This document shows, piece after piece, positions 1 to 7,415 of a DNA stretch of 8,934 bases (the stretch's first letter is position 1; the number at the start of each line of letters is the position of its first letter). Position numbers and translations under genes: made by a program. The DNA comes from CAYLHQ01 sp964628935 (GTDB lineage: Bacteria > Acidobacteriota > Polarisedimenticolia > Polarisedimenticolales > DASRJG01): positions 1-8,934 of the forward strand of contig CAZVOE010000131.1 in the NCBI GenBank assembly GCA_964628935.1. Direction: 5' to 3'. The notes under the pieces are model-generated. The model was not told the DNA's origin. It made no database searches and saw only the letters and a program-made list of their open reading frames with translations.

Positions 1-51
1 GTTTAGGGGCGGGCGGGAGAGGGGGTCAAGGAAGGCGGCCCCCCTTCGCCG

Positions 52-2478
52 TCAATGCGCGGTCGCCGCCGGCGGTCGTTTCGCCTTCGAACGAGAGGGG
101 GTTCCCGCGGGACGAGGGGCGCTCTCGTCGAGGATCGCCGCGGCGAAGACCTCGCGCACGTCCTTCGCGAAGACGAAATCGAGATCGCGGCGGAGATGCT
201 TCGGAACCTCTTCCAGGTTTTTCCGGTTCGCCTCCGGCAGGACGACGACGCGGTTCCCCGAGCGGCGTGCGGCGAGAACCTTCTCCTTGATTCCCCCGAC
301 GGGGAGGACGTTCCCCCGCAGCGTGATCTCGCCGGTCATCGCCACCCCGCGGCGCACCGGCCGTTCGGTGAACGCCGAGATCATTGCGGTCGCCATGGTG
401 ACGCCGGCCGAAGGTCCGTCTTTGGGGATCGCCCCCTCCGGCACATGCACGTGCACGTCCCGCCCCTCGAAGTACTCTTCGGGGATGCCGAGCTCGAGCG
501 CGTGGGCCCGCGCGTAGGACAGCGCCGCTTGGGCCGATTCGCGCATCACCTCGCCGAGTTGGCCGGTGAGGATCAGGTTCCCCCGCCCCCGCATCGTGGT
601 GGCCTCGACGAAGAGGACGTCGCCTCCGGCCTCGGTCCACGCGAGGCCGGTCGCCACCCCGACCTGGTCGGAGGAGAGGGCCTCCTCCGGGGTCGCCGGG
701 GCGGGACCCAGGAACGATTCGAGCGACGAGGCGGTGATGCGGGCCTTTCCCTTGCGTCCCTCGGCGACCTGCCGCGCCACCTTCCGGCAGATCGCCGCCA
801 CGCGCCGCTCGAGATTCCGGAGCCCTGCTTCCCGCGTGTACCCGGAGATCAGGGCGCGAAGGGCGTTCGGGGAGAACTCGATCCGCGCGGGCTCGAGCCC
901 GTTTTCCTCGATCTGCTTCGGGAGGACGTGCTTCCTGCAGATGACGAGCTTTTCCTCCTCCGAGTATCCCGACAGCCGGATGACTTCCATGCGGTCGCGG
1001 AAGGCGGGCGGGATCGGGTCGAGGAGGTTCGCGGTGGTGATGAACATCACGTCGGAAAGGTCGTACGACAGGCCGAGGTAGTGATCCCGGAAGGTCGAGT
1101 TTTGCTCGGGGTCGAGCACCTCGAGGAGGGCCGCGGAGGGATCGCCCCTCCCGTCGGCGCCGATCTTGTCGACCTCGTCGAGCATGAAGACGGGGTTCGA
1201 TGCCCCGGCCTGGTGGATCCCTTGGATGATCCGGCCCGGCATCGCCCCGACGTACGTCCGCCGGTGCCCGCGAATCTCGGCCTCGTCCTTGACCCCCCCG
1301 AGCGACAGGCGGACGAAGGGCCGCCCGAGGGCCCGGGCGATCGAGCGGCCGAGGGAGGTCTTGCCGACCCCGGGGGGCCCCACGAAGCAAAGGATCGGCC
1401 CCTTGCCCGCCTTCCTGAGTTTTCGGACCGCGAGGTACTCGAGGATTCGGTCCTTCACCGGCTCGAGTCCGGTGTGGTCCTCGTCGAGGATGCGCCGCGC
1501 CTTGTCGAGGTCGAGCGAGTCCCTGACGCGCTTGCCCCAGGGAAGGCCGACGATCCAGTCGAGGTAGTTCCGGACCGTCGCAGTCTCGGCGGAGTCCGGG
1601 TGCATCCGCTCGAGGCGCTTGAGTTGGCGGTCGAACTCCGCCTGCGCGGCCTCCGGGAGGCCCAATCCTGCGGCCTTCTCCCGGTACTGCTCGATCTCCT
1701 CCTGGAGCTCGTTCCCCTCCCCCAGCTCCGCGAGGATCGCCTTCATCTGATGGCGGAGATAGAACTCGCGCTGCGAGCGGTCCATCTCGTCCTTCGCCAT
1801 CGAGTCGATCTCTCGTTGCATGGACAGCAGGCTCATCTCCCGGTTCAGGAACTCGTTCACGCGCCGGAGCCGCGCCACGGGATCGAGCGTTTCGAGGATC
1901 TGCTGCGCCTCCTCGACGCGCAGCTCGAGGTTCGACGCCGCGAGGTCCGCGAGTCTCCCCGGGTCCTCCAGGTTGCCCGCGATGACGGTGACCTCCGAGG
2001 GGAGGTTCTTCCCGAGGCCCGCGGCCCGTTCGAGCGCCCGCTTCACGGAGCGGAGGAGCGCTTCCTTTTCGATCGACTCGGGATCGTACGGGGTGTCCTC
2101 GAGCTTCTGCACCTTCGCCGACATGTACGGGGCGAGGGAGGCGATCTCCCGGACTCGAGCCCGGCACACACCCTGGACCAGGACGCGGATCCGTTCATCC
2201 GGAAGCTTGAGCATCCGCATCACGACGGCCACGGTGCCGACGTCGAAGAGGTCGGCGCCGCCGGGATCCTCCACCTCCTTGTCGCGCTGCGCGACCAGCA
2301 GGATCATCCGCTGCTCGGCGAGCGCCTGATCCACGGCGCGCACGGAGAGTTCCCGCGCGACCGATAGCGGCGCGATGATGAACGGGTAGACCACCATGTC
2401 CCGCAGGGGCAGCACCGGAAGCTCCGCGGGGATGCGGAGCGATTCGTCCTGCTGCGGGTCCCGCGGAGCTCGGCTCAC
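52..2478 (-). CDS. lon: Lon family ATP-dependent endopeptidase (LonA type)
   Basis: Cytoplasmic AAA+ serine protease that unfolds and degrades misfolded and short-lived regulatory proteins. With the GTG at 2478 as start it has 808 residues, the usual LonA length. In order: an N-terminal substrate-binding domain opening with PVLPLRDMVVYP; a long helical region; the AAA+ module with Walker A GPPGVGKT (about 367-374), Walker B FMLDEVDK (about 431-438) and sensor TTAN; and the protease domain with PKDGPSAG (catalytic Ser about 690) and GGIKEK (catalytic Lys about 731). The Ser-Lys dyad and ATPase motifs are intact. A basic tail of about 25 residues follows. The frame stays open upstream to a TTG at 2550, but that extension lies inside hsp20. 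The GTG overlaps the hsp20 stop as GTGA, has GAGGTGA seven bases upstream, and leaves a normal N terminus. It is probably translationally coupled to the chaperone gene. Confidence 0.97.
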   Translation of the reverse strand: MSRAPRDPQQDESLRIPAELPVLPLRDMVVYPFIIAPLSVARELSVRAVDQALAEQRMILLVAQRDKEVEDPGGADLFDVGTVAVVMRMLKLPDERIRVLVQGVCRARVREIASLAPYMSAKVQKLEDTPYDPESIEKEALLRSVKRALERAAGLGKNLPSEVTVIAGNLEDPGRLADLAASNLELRVEEAQQILETLDPVARLRRVNEFLNREMSLLSMQREIDSMAKDEMDRSQREFYLRHQMKAILAELGEGNELQEEIEQYREKAAGLGLPEAAQAEFDRQLKRLERMHPDSAETATVRNYLDWIVGLPWGKRVRDSLDLDKARRILDEDHTGLEPVKDRILEYLAVRKLRKAGKGPILCFVGPPGVGKTSLGRSIARALGRPFVRLSLGGVKDEAEIRGHRRTYVGAMPGRIIQGIHQAGASNPVFMLDEVDKIGADGRGDPSAALLEVLDPEQNSTFRDHYLGLSYDLSDVMFITTANLLDPIPPAFRDRMEVIRLSGYSEEEKLVICRKHVLPKQIEENGLEPARIEFSPNALRALISGYTREAGLRNLERRVAAICRKVARQVAEGRKGKARITASSLESFLGPAPATPEEALSSDQVGVATGLAWTEAGGDVLFVEATTMRGRGNLILTGQLGEVMRESAQAALSYARAHALELGIPEEYFEGRDVHVHVPEGAIPKDGPSAGVTMATAMISAFTERPVRRGVAMTGEITLRGNVLPVGGIKEKVLAARRSGNRVVVLPEANRKNLEEVPKHLRRDLDFVFAKDVREVFAAAILDESAPRPAGTPSRSKAKRPPAATAH

Positions 2479-2918
2479 GACGACTTCACCTCGATCCGCA
2501 CTTCTTCGCCGCGTCGGTTCGGGACCTTCGGAAAACGGATCTTGAGGCAACCGTCGGCGAAGACGGCCTCCGCCTTGTGGGTATTCACGGGAACCCCGAG
2601 CGGGATCACTCGCCGGAAGCGACCGAACGCGCGCTCGGCGAGGTGATACCGCGCCTCTTCGGGGACGTCCGCACGGGCCTTTTCCCCGCGGAGGATCACG
2701 TTCCCCCCGTGAACGGACACTTCGAGGTCGGCCGCCGCGACCCCCGGCAGCTCCACCTTGACGACGACGTCGTGCTCGGTCTCCAAGACGTCCGCGTTCG
2801 GGATCCAGGACCCGGCCTCACGGCCGGGCGCGTCGAGGTGGAGGAGGTTGTCGAAGAGGCGATTGATCTCGCTCTGGATGCGAGCGACTTCGAGGAACGG
2901 CCCCAGGCTCTTGGACAC
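2475..2918 (-). CDS. Small heat-shock protein, Hsp20/alpha-crystallin family
   Basis: ATP-independent holdase that binds unfolding proteins and keeps them refoldable or degradable. It has 147 residues, typical of bacterial Hsp20. The N-terminal arm (about 1-38) is followed by an alpha-crystallin domain starting near WIPNADVLETE. Visible family features are VVVKVELPGV (about 51-60), the strand with VILRGEK, the ERAFGRFRRVIPLP-like segment (here ending LGVPV), and the signature ADGCLKIRFPK near the C terminus. A short RIEV segment at the end may act as the C-terminal anchoring motif. The start is the GTG at 2918, eight bases after the nrdR stop. The only ribosome-binding candidate is a run of seven G close to the start. 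It sits between nrdR and lon, so chaperone and protease are likely made from one mRNA. No CIRCE element or heat-shock promoter is visible, since there is almost no intergenic space. Confidence 0.95.
   Translation of the reverse strand: MSKSLGPFLEVARIQSEINRLFDNLLHLDAPGREAGSWIPNADVLETEHDVVVKVELPGVAAADLEVSVHGGNVILRGEKARADVPEEARYHLAERAFGRFRRVIPLGVPVNTHKAEAVFADGCLKIRFPKVPNRRGEEVRIEVKSS
2486..2492 (-). promoter_or_regulatory. Ribosome binding site deciding the lon start
   Basis: GAGGTGA lies in the last codons of hsp20, seven bases before the GTG at 2478. It supports that GTG over the upstream in-frame TTG at 2550. Confidence 0.7.
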
Positions 2919-2926
2919 GGCCCCCC

Positions 2927-3385
2927 CTACTTGCGCATCTCGAGGAGATCCCGGAGTTCCGCCATGAACTCCTGGACGTCCTCGAACTGGCGATAGACCG
3001 ACGCGAACCGGACGTAGGCGACCTTGTCCAGCTCGCGGAGGCGCTCCATGACCTTCTCCCCGATGGCGCGCGCCTCGATCTCGCGATCGGCGGTTTCCGC
3101 CACCATCTGCTCGACCTCCGCCACGATCGCCTCGAGCGCCTTCGCCGGCACCGGCCGTTTCTCGCAAGCGCGGTGGAGGCCCTGGAGAAGCTTGTTCCGG
3201 TCGAACGGCTCGCGCCGCCCGTCCTTCTTCACCACGAAATAGGGGATCTCCTCGACCCGCTCGTACGAGGTGAAGCGCCGGCCGCATTCGAGACACTCGC
3301 GCCGGCGGCGGATCGCGTCGCCGGCCCCGGTTTCGCGCGAATCGACCACCTTGTCCCGGAGATGGCCGCAAAAGGGGCACCTCAC
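2927..3385 (-). CDS. nrdR: Transcriptional repressor NrdR
   Basis: Zinc-ribbon/ATP-cone repressor of ribonucleotide reductase genes, which senses dATP/ATP and binds NrdR boxes. It has 152 residues, the family's usual length. The zinc ribbon is complete: CPFC (Cys3, Cys6) and CLEC (Cys31, Cys34), with the conserved DSR near 16 and RRRREC and FTSYER around it. The ATP-cone follows at about 49-139, beginning VVKKDGRREPFDRNKL and including VAYVRFASVYRQF. The start is the GTG at 3385, which overlaps the upstream stop as GTGA. GGAGG lies seven bases before it, and the product begins MRCPFC as in other family members. A longer reading upstream in this frame would only cover the membrane-protein gene. 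No ribonucleotide reductase gene or NrdR box was seen in the window, so its targets lie elsewhere. Confidence 0.97.
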   Translation of the reverse strand: MRCPFCGHLRDKVVDSRETGAGDAIRRRRECLECGRRFTSYERVEEIPYFVVKKDGRREPFDRNKLLQGLHRACEKRPVPAKALEAIVAEVEQMVAETADREIEARAIGEKVMERLRELDKVAYVRFASVYRQFEDVQEFMAELRDLLEMRK

Positions 3386-4413
3386 GACACCCCCTCCGCC
3401 CCGGCGGGGGCTCCGAGCCCCCGAACCTGGCGCGCCGCCGCCACGAGGTCGTGCCACGAGACCTTCTCCGTCCGGAGGAGCACGGGACCGACGGCGAGCA
3501 CGGGGACCACGATCGCGAGGTGCATGAGGATCCCCGCTCCGAGTGCAACCTCGAGCGGCACGCCGAAGAGCCGCTCGAGCCCCCACGCCATCGCCGCGTG
3601 GTACCCGCCGGCCCCTCCCGGAGTCGGCACGGCGACGCCGAGGGCGAGCAGGGGCATCATCACGAAGACCGAGGCGAAGCTCACCGAGGCGCCGGAGGCT
3701 CGGATCGCGATCCAGGTCCCGGCTCCGATCAGAACCCAGGCGAGGAGGCTGTGGGCGAGGACCGGGAGGAGAAGACCCGGCCGGCGGAGCGCCTCCGACC
3801 CCTTCGCGACCGCGAGCGCGGCGTTCCCGACCCAGCGCACCGCTCTTGGACGCGATCCGAGCCATCGGGACAAGGGGCCCGAGGCGGCGGACGCGGCGAC
3901 GAGACCTCCGAGGAGCGCCACAGCGGCGACCACCGCGACGAGCGCCGTCGCCCGGATCGTGTCGGCGTGGCCGGCCGCGGCTCCCTCGAACGAGACGAAC
4001 GGAAGCGCCGCCCCGAACAGAACGACGATCGCCGCTCCGTCGAGGAGACGATCGGCGACGACCGAACCTAGGCAAGGTCCGAGCGGGAGCTTCTCCCGCC
4101 CCGCGAGGAGCAGGGGGCGCACGACCTCCCCCACGCGGCCCGGCACGAGCCAGGTCGTCATGTAGCCGAGAATCACCGCCGCGAACATCGGCCGGAACGG
4201 AATGGGTGTCCGGACCGGCGCCAGGAGACGGCCCCAGCGCCACACCCTCGGAACGTTGTGAGCGAAATTGAGCGCGCCTCCGAGGACGACCCCCGCAAAC
4301 GACGCGGTCGCGATCGCGCGGAGCAGCGCGCCTCGTTCGACGTCCTTGAGGACCCAGGCGAGGAGAGCCGCCGCGAGAAGCACCCCCGCCCCGAACTTCG
4401 CCGCCTGCTTCAT
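3382..4413 (-). CDS. YbhN/UPF0104-type membrane protein (LPG synthase transmembrane-domain family)
   Basis: Polytopic membrane protein of 343 residues resembling the flippase-like transmembrane domain of lysylphosphatidylglycerol synthases (PF03706/TIGR00374 type), without a catalytic domain attached. Hydrophobic segments lie at about 5-22, 36-51, 75-90, 122-140, 154-175, 213-236, 245-263 and 288-312. Family-like motifs are PGRVGEVVRP (91-100) after the third segment, ADRLLDG (120-126), and PTPGGAGGYHAAM (263-275). Related proteins are implicated in lipid or lipid-linked substrate movement across the inner membrane, but the substrate here cannot be told. The start is the ATG at 4413, the only ATG start among the chromosomal genes here, and no Shine-Dalgarno sequence precedes it. 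A promoter-like element ends eight bases upstream, so the mRNA may be leaderless. The stop overlaps the nrdR start. Confidence 0.88.
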   Translation of the reverse strand: MKQAAKFGAGVLLAAALLAWVLKDVERGALLRAIATASFAGVVLGGALNFAHNVPRVWRWGRLLAPVRTPIPFRPMFAAVILGYMTTWLVPGRVGEVVRPLLLAGREKLPLGPCLGSVVADRLLDGAAIVVLFGAALPFVSFEGAAAGHADTIRATALVAVVAAVALLGGLVAASAASGPLSRWLGSRPRAVRWVGNAALAVAKGSEALRRPGLLLPVLAHSLLAWVLIGAGTWIAIRASGASVSFASVFVMMPLLALGVAVPTPGGAGGYHAAMAWGLERLFGVPLEVALGAGILMHLAIVVPVLAVGPVLLRTEKVSWHDLVAAARQVRGLGAPAGAEGVS

Positions 4414-4421
4414 CGCCGCGC

Positions 4422-4451
4422 AATCTAGGTCAGTGCTTCGGAAGCGGTCAA
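4422..4451 (-). promoter_or_regulatory. Predicted internal promoter giving a leaderless mRNA
   Basis: TTGACC (4451-4446, five of six matches to TTGACA) is followed by an 18-base spacer and TAGATT (4427-4422, four of six matches to TATAAT). The -35 overlaps the deoC stop codon. Transcription would be expected about seven bases past the -10, at or just before the ATG at 4413. That fits the missing ribosome binding site. It could drive the membrane protein, nrdR, hsp20 and lon independently of the upstream genes. Confidence 0.5.
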
Positions 4452-5101
4452 CTGCCCTCGAGAAGCGAGAAGGTGCGGCTGGCGCCCAGAAGATCGGCCC
4501 CCGCCGCGAGGATCGCCTGCGCGGTGGAAACGTCGCGGATCCCTCCCGACACCTTGAGCCGAGCGCGTCCCGCGAGGCGCGCGGCGAGGCGCCGGACGCG
4601 GTCGGGGGCGAGCCCCGGCCCGTACACGCCGGTCCCCGTTTTCAGATACGCGACTCCCGCGGGGATGAGCACGTCCTCGACGATGCGGTCCACGACCTCT
4701 TCGTCGAGGAGTGCGCACTCCACGATCCCCTTGACCGGCCTTCCGGACGCCGCGTCGACGACGGCACGCGCCGACGCGCGCGCCTCCGCAAGCCGCCCCT
4801 CGAGCGGGGGACCGATAGGCAGAACCCAGTCGACCTCCGCCGCTCCGTCCCGGACGGCCTGAGCGACCTCCCGAAGGACGACGTCGTCCCGGGACGAGGC
4901 GGCCGGAAACCCGGCGACCGAGACCAGGACCACGTTCGCATCTCCGAGCGCCTCGGCCGCAACGAGGATGTGGCGTGGCGCGACGCAGAACCCTCGCACC
5001 CCGAGCCGGACGCACGCGCGCGCCTGCTCGACGATCTGCGGGACGGTCGTTGCCGGATCGAGGGCCGCATGATCGATCCGTGCGGCGAGGTCTCGTCTCA
5101 C
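4448..5101 (-). CDS. deoC: Deoxyribose-phosphate aldolase
   Basis: Class I aldolase cleaving 2-deoxy-D-ribose 5-phosphate to glyceraldehyde 3-phosphate and acetaldehyde in deoxynucleoside catabolism. It acts in the cytoplasm as a TIM barrel. It has 217 residues, normal for the short DeoC form. Visible catalytic positions are AEVDWVLPIG (Asp91), YLKTGTG (Schiff-base Lys154) and LKVSGGIRD (Lys183), so the active site looks complete. The start is the GTG at 5101, overlapping the rqcH stop as GTGA, with GGAGG seven bases upstream. The product then begins MRRDLAARIDHA, matching the family's N-terminal IDHTLL-type motif. The frame stays open to 5215, but that part lies inside rqcH. With nrdR two genes downstream it gives the cluster a deoxynucleotide theme. 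No other deo genes are present. Confidence 0.96.
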   Translation of the reverse strand: MRRDLAARIDHAALDPATTVPQIVEQARACVRLGVRGFCVAPRHILVAAEALGDANVVLVSVAGFPAASSRDDVVLREVAQAVRDGAAEVDWVLPIGPPLEGRLAEARASARAVVDAASGRPVKGIVECALLDEEVVDRIVEDVLIPAGVAYLKTGTGVYGPGLAPDRVRRLAARLAGRARLKVSGGIRDVSTAQAILAAGADLLGASRTFSLLEGS

Positions 5102-6825
5102 GACTCTCCCTCCTCCGGAGGCATCGGCCGGACACGGACCGTCTCGAAGCGCTTGACGAGCACGGTCCCGCCGGCCGCCCCGCGCGCGCGACGAACGAAC
5201 TTGCGGCGCGTCCACTGGACGTCGACTGCGGCTTCGCGGCGGGCGTCGCTGTACCAGGCGGCGAGCGCGGCCGCTTCTTCGAGGGTCGCTCTGGGGGGTG
5301 TGCTCCGCCGCTCCGGGTTTCGGATCACGACGTGTGCGCCGGGAACCCCCTTCGCGTGGAGCCAGAAGTCGTCGGGCGCGGCGATCTTGAACGTGAGGCG
5401 GTCGTTCTCCCGTCCCGACTTCCCGACGAGGATCGCGTAGCCGTCCCGGCTCGTCCGCATCCGCACTCCCTCCAGGCGGGGGGGCAAGACGCTGGCGGCT
5501 CGCCGTTGCTGCGCCGAGGAGGGGCCGAGATCGACGGGGATGCCGAGTAGGCGCATCGCCTCCGCGAGGGAACCTGGGTCTTCGGAGTCGAGCGCCTCGA
5601 GCCGGGCGCGCCGCCGCCCGAGGGCGTCCGCGCGCGAACGGGCGGCCTCGATCCCGCGCTCGGCGCGCTTCGCCTTGCGGAATTCCTCGGCCGCCGCCGC
5701 GTGGGGAGGTCTCCCGGCGACCGCCGGGACGCGGACCGGCGGCCCTTCCGGGTCCTCGGGGTCCGGGACGACGAAGTCGTCACCGTCCCTGGCGACGGTG
5801 GAGAGGCCGGCGAGAAGCGCCTCTCCCCTCCGCCGGTGGACGGCCGGATCGTCGAACCGGCGCGCGTCCGATTCCGCCCGCCGCTCGGCCTCGGTCACCC
5901 GGTCGAGCTCTCGCCGGAGGATCGCTCGAAGCCCGGCGAGACGCACCCCAACGCGCACGAACCGATCGACGGCTTCGTGCCATTCTCCCGCGGTCGCGGC
6001 GGCGTCCTCGCGGCGGAAACGGACCCCCGGAGCGACATCCTCTCCCGGATCCCAAGGCAGAAGCAGGAACTTCGAGGGATCGAATCGTCCCCCGTCGAGC
6101 GCGGCGCGGAAGTCCTCCGGTCCGACCACGACCGGGTCGACGCGACCTTCCCGGATCTCCCCCGCCCGGGCGGCGAGCACCCCTCCGACCGTCTCCCGGC
6201 GGAGTTCCGCCTCGGTTGCGAGCACACGGGCGACCTCGGGCCCGATCCCGAACACCGCGCGGCGTAGCGCCTCCGCCGTGGGGATTCCACCCTGGCGTGC
6301 CCGTTCGACCGCGTCGTCGAGCCCCCTGGCGGGCGACCTCAGGGGGTCAAGGCGGTCCCTGGGGGGCTGGGGGGGCCGGTAGACTTCTCCAGGGCGTAGG
6401 CGTCCGGCGAGCGCTTTCGGAGCGGCGTCCGCGCGAACGACCCTCCCGTCCCGGTCGACCCAGGCGAGGGCAGATCCATGCCGGGCCAGTTCCGCGACGA
6501 GCGCGCTTCCGTCCCGGAAGCGGATGCGGACGATTCGGTCGGCGTAAGGTTCGTCGACCCCCTCGATGAGCTCTCCGGCCAGATGGGAGGCGAGCGCCGA
6601 CGCAAGCGGTCCGGGACTCCAGCGAGGCCCCTCCCACGCGCCGACCGGTCGGGCCGCCCACGGCGAATCCGCCGTGAGGGAGACGACGAGCGAGCGGGGA
6701 CCCATGCTCGCCTCGACGACCATGCGATAGCGATGGTCCGACTCCTGGCGGAACGAGCGCACCACCGCGCCGCGCAGCGCCCCGTCGAGCGCCTGCGCTA
6801 CCCTCGGGATGACCAGGAGTTCCAC
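5098..6825 (-). CDS. rqcH: RqcH/NFACT family ribosome-associated quality control protein
   Basis: In bacteria RqcH binds 50S subunits carrying stalled nascent chains and adds C-terminal alanine tails that mark them for proteolysis. Older annotations say fibronectin-binding protein. It has 575 residues, the usual length. The NFACT-N domain spans about 1-170 and includes ADRIVRIRF, with the DR pair (Asp96-Arg97) needed for tailing in studied homologues. A helix-hairpin-helix-like segment lies at about 180-212 (FGIGPEVARVL), and a charged helical coiled-coil region at about 280-420. The NFACT-R domain at about 455-570 has GKSGRENDRLTFK (468-480), FWLHAKGVPGAHVVI (487-501) and VQWTRRKFVRR (536-546). 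The late KTI-type motif is altered to RFETVRV. The start is the GTG at 6825, with no in-frame alternative just upstream. It has no clear Shine-Dalgarno sequence, and a GC hairpin occupies the gap to carD. It ends inside the deoC start. Confidence 0.94.
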   Translation of the reverse strand: MELLVIPRVAQALDGALRGAVVRSFRQESDHRYRMVVEASMGPRSLVVSLTADSPWAARPVGAWEGPRWSPGPLASALASHLAGELIEGVDEPYADRIVRIRFRDGSALVAELARHGSALAWVDRDGRVVRADAAPKALAGRLRPGEVYRPPQPPRDRLDPLRSPARGLDDAVERARQGGIPTAEALRRAVFGIGPEVARVLATEAELRRETVGGVLAARAGEIREGRVDPVVVGPEDFRAALDGGRFDPSKFLLLPWDPGEDVAPGVRFRREDAAATAGEWHEAVDRFVRVGVRLAGLRAILRRELDRVTEAERRAESDARRFDDPAVHRRRGEALLAGLSTVARDGDDFVVPDPEDPEGPPVRVPAVAGRPPHAAAAEEFRKAKRAERGIEAARSRADALGRRRARLEALDSEDPGSLAEAMRLLGIPVDLGPSSAQQRRAASVLPPRLEGVRMRTSRDGYAILVGKSGRENDRLTFKIAAPDDFWLHAKGVPGAHVVIRNPERRSTPPRATLEEAAALAAWYSDARREAAVDVQWTRRKFVRRARGAAGGTVLVKRFETVRVRPMPPEEGES

Positions 6826-6832
6826 TGCGGCT

Positions 6833-6849
6833 CGGGGCTTGCCGCCCCG
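6833..6849 (-). other. GC hairpin between carD and rqcH
   Basis: On the transcribed strand CGGGGC, a five-base loop and GCCCCG form a perfect 6-bp stem. It fills most of the 25-base gap just before the rqcH GTG. No T-run follows, so an intrinsic terminator is unlikely. It could limit rqcH translation, mark an mRNA processing point, or mean nothing in such GC-rich DNA. Confidence 0.4.
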
Positions 6850-6850
6850 C

Positions 6851-7366
6851 TCAGTGCTCGGTCTTGACCTTGATGCCCTTCATCGACTCGGTCAGCGCCG
6901 TGTCGATCTCGGACTCGACCTTCTCCGGAGCCTTGTTGGAAGCCTCCGCGACCTCCGAGACGAGGAGGAACCGCGCACGGTCCAGCATCTTGCGCTCCCG
7001 GTAGGACAAGGGCTTGATCTCACTGAGCATGGTCAGGCTTTTCAGGACCTCCGCCACGGCCCGGATGTCCCCCGTCCGCATCTTCTCCGAGTTCGCCTGG
7101 AATCGGCCCTTCCAGTCGTCGTAGGTGGCGACGTCCCCGTTCTTCAGGACCTCGAGGACCCGATTGATCTCCCTTCGGGTCAGCACCTTGCGCAGGCCTA
7201 CCGCGGACGTGTTGCCCACGGGGACCATGACGGTGCTGTCGGTGGAGAGGATCCGGAGGCAGTAGAACGAGGACTCGGTCCCGCCGATCGCCTTCGTGGC
7301 GACCTGCTCGATGACCCCGACGCCGTGGTTCGGATAGACGACCTTGTCTCCGACCTTGAAATCCAA
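6851..7366 (-). CDS. carD: CarD/CdnL family RNA polymerase-binding transcription regulator
   Basis: CarD/CdnL proteins bind the RNA polymerase beta subunit and stabilise open complexes, notably at rRNA and tRNA promoters. It has 171 residues, close to the family's usual 160-170. The N-terminal Tudor-like RNAP-interaction domain begins FKVGDKVVYPNHGVGVI and runs to about 60. The C-terminal helical DNA-binding domain includes DDWKGRFQANSEKMRTGD, where Trp85 matches the wedge tryptophan known from mycobacterial CarD. KMLDRARFLLVSEVA follows at about 126-140. The start is the TTG at 7366, with GGGAGGA ending four bases before it. The product begins MDFKVGDKVVYP, as expected. The longer open frame to 7444 would run through the promoter, so it is rejected. 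It is the first gene of the minus-strand cluster and divergent from a tRNA gene. It lacks the HMGA-like tail of Myxococcus CarD, so CdnL is the closer analogue. Confidence 0.95.
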   Translation of the reverse strand: MDFKVGDKVVYPNHGVGVIEQVATKAIGGTESSFYCLRILSTDSTVMVPVGNTSAVGLRKVLTRREINRVLEVLKNGDVATYDDWKGRFQANSEKMRTGDIRAVAEVLKSLTMLSEIKPLSYRERKMLDRARFLLVSEVAEASNKAPEKVESEIDTALTESMKGIKVKTEH

Positions 7367-7370
7367 GGAA

Positions 7371-7377
7371 TCCTCCC
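7371..7377 (-). promoter_or_regulatory. Ribosome binding site deciding the carD TTG start
   Basis: GGGAGGA lies four bases before the TTG at 7366 (GGAGG core five bases before it). It decides the start in favour of this rare TTG rather than the in-frame TTG at 7444, which is part of the -35 box. Confidence 0.75.
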
Positions 7378-7415
7378 TGGCGCCACGCGCTGGTTCTGCG
7401 TTGCAAACCCCCCAA

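Noticed and set aside
21..47. Possible terminator after lon
   Set aside because: Only short GC pairings (GAAGG/CCTTC or GGGGG/CCCCC) are possible, with no T-tract and too little downstream sequence. Such pairings are common in this composition.
55..2367. Long plus-strand open frame antisense to lon
   Set aside because: Long antisense frames are expected opposite GC-rich genes with G/C third positions. The translation shows no domain, and the minus-strand frame is an intact Lon.
2479..2550. Longer Lon N terminus from TTG 2550
   Set aside because: It lies within the hsp20 coding region and is not Lon-like. The GTG at 2478 has a good ribosome binding site and the GTGA overlap.
4435..4445. GCTTCGGAAGC inverted repeat between deoC and the membrane-protein gene
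   Set aside because: The stem is at most four or five pairs with a minimal loop, and there is no T-tract. It lies in the spacer of the predicted promoter and may be chance.
7378..7385. TGGCGCCA palindrome in the carD leader
   Set aside because: Eight bases in GC-rich DNA are too likely by chance to call a site.
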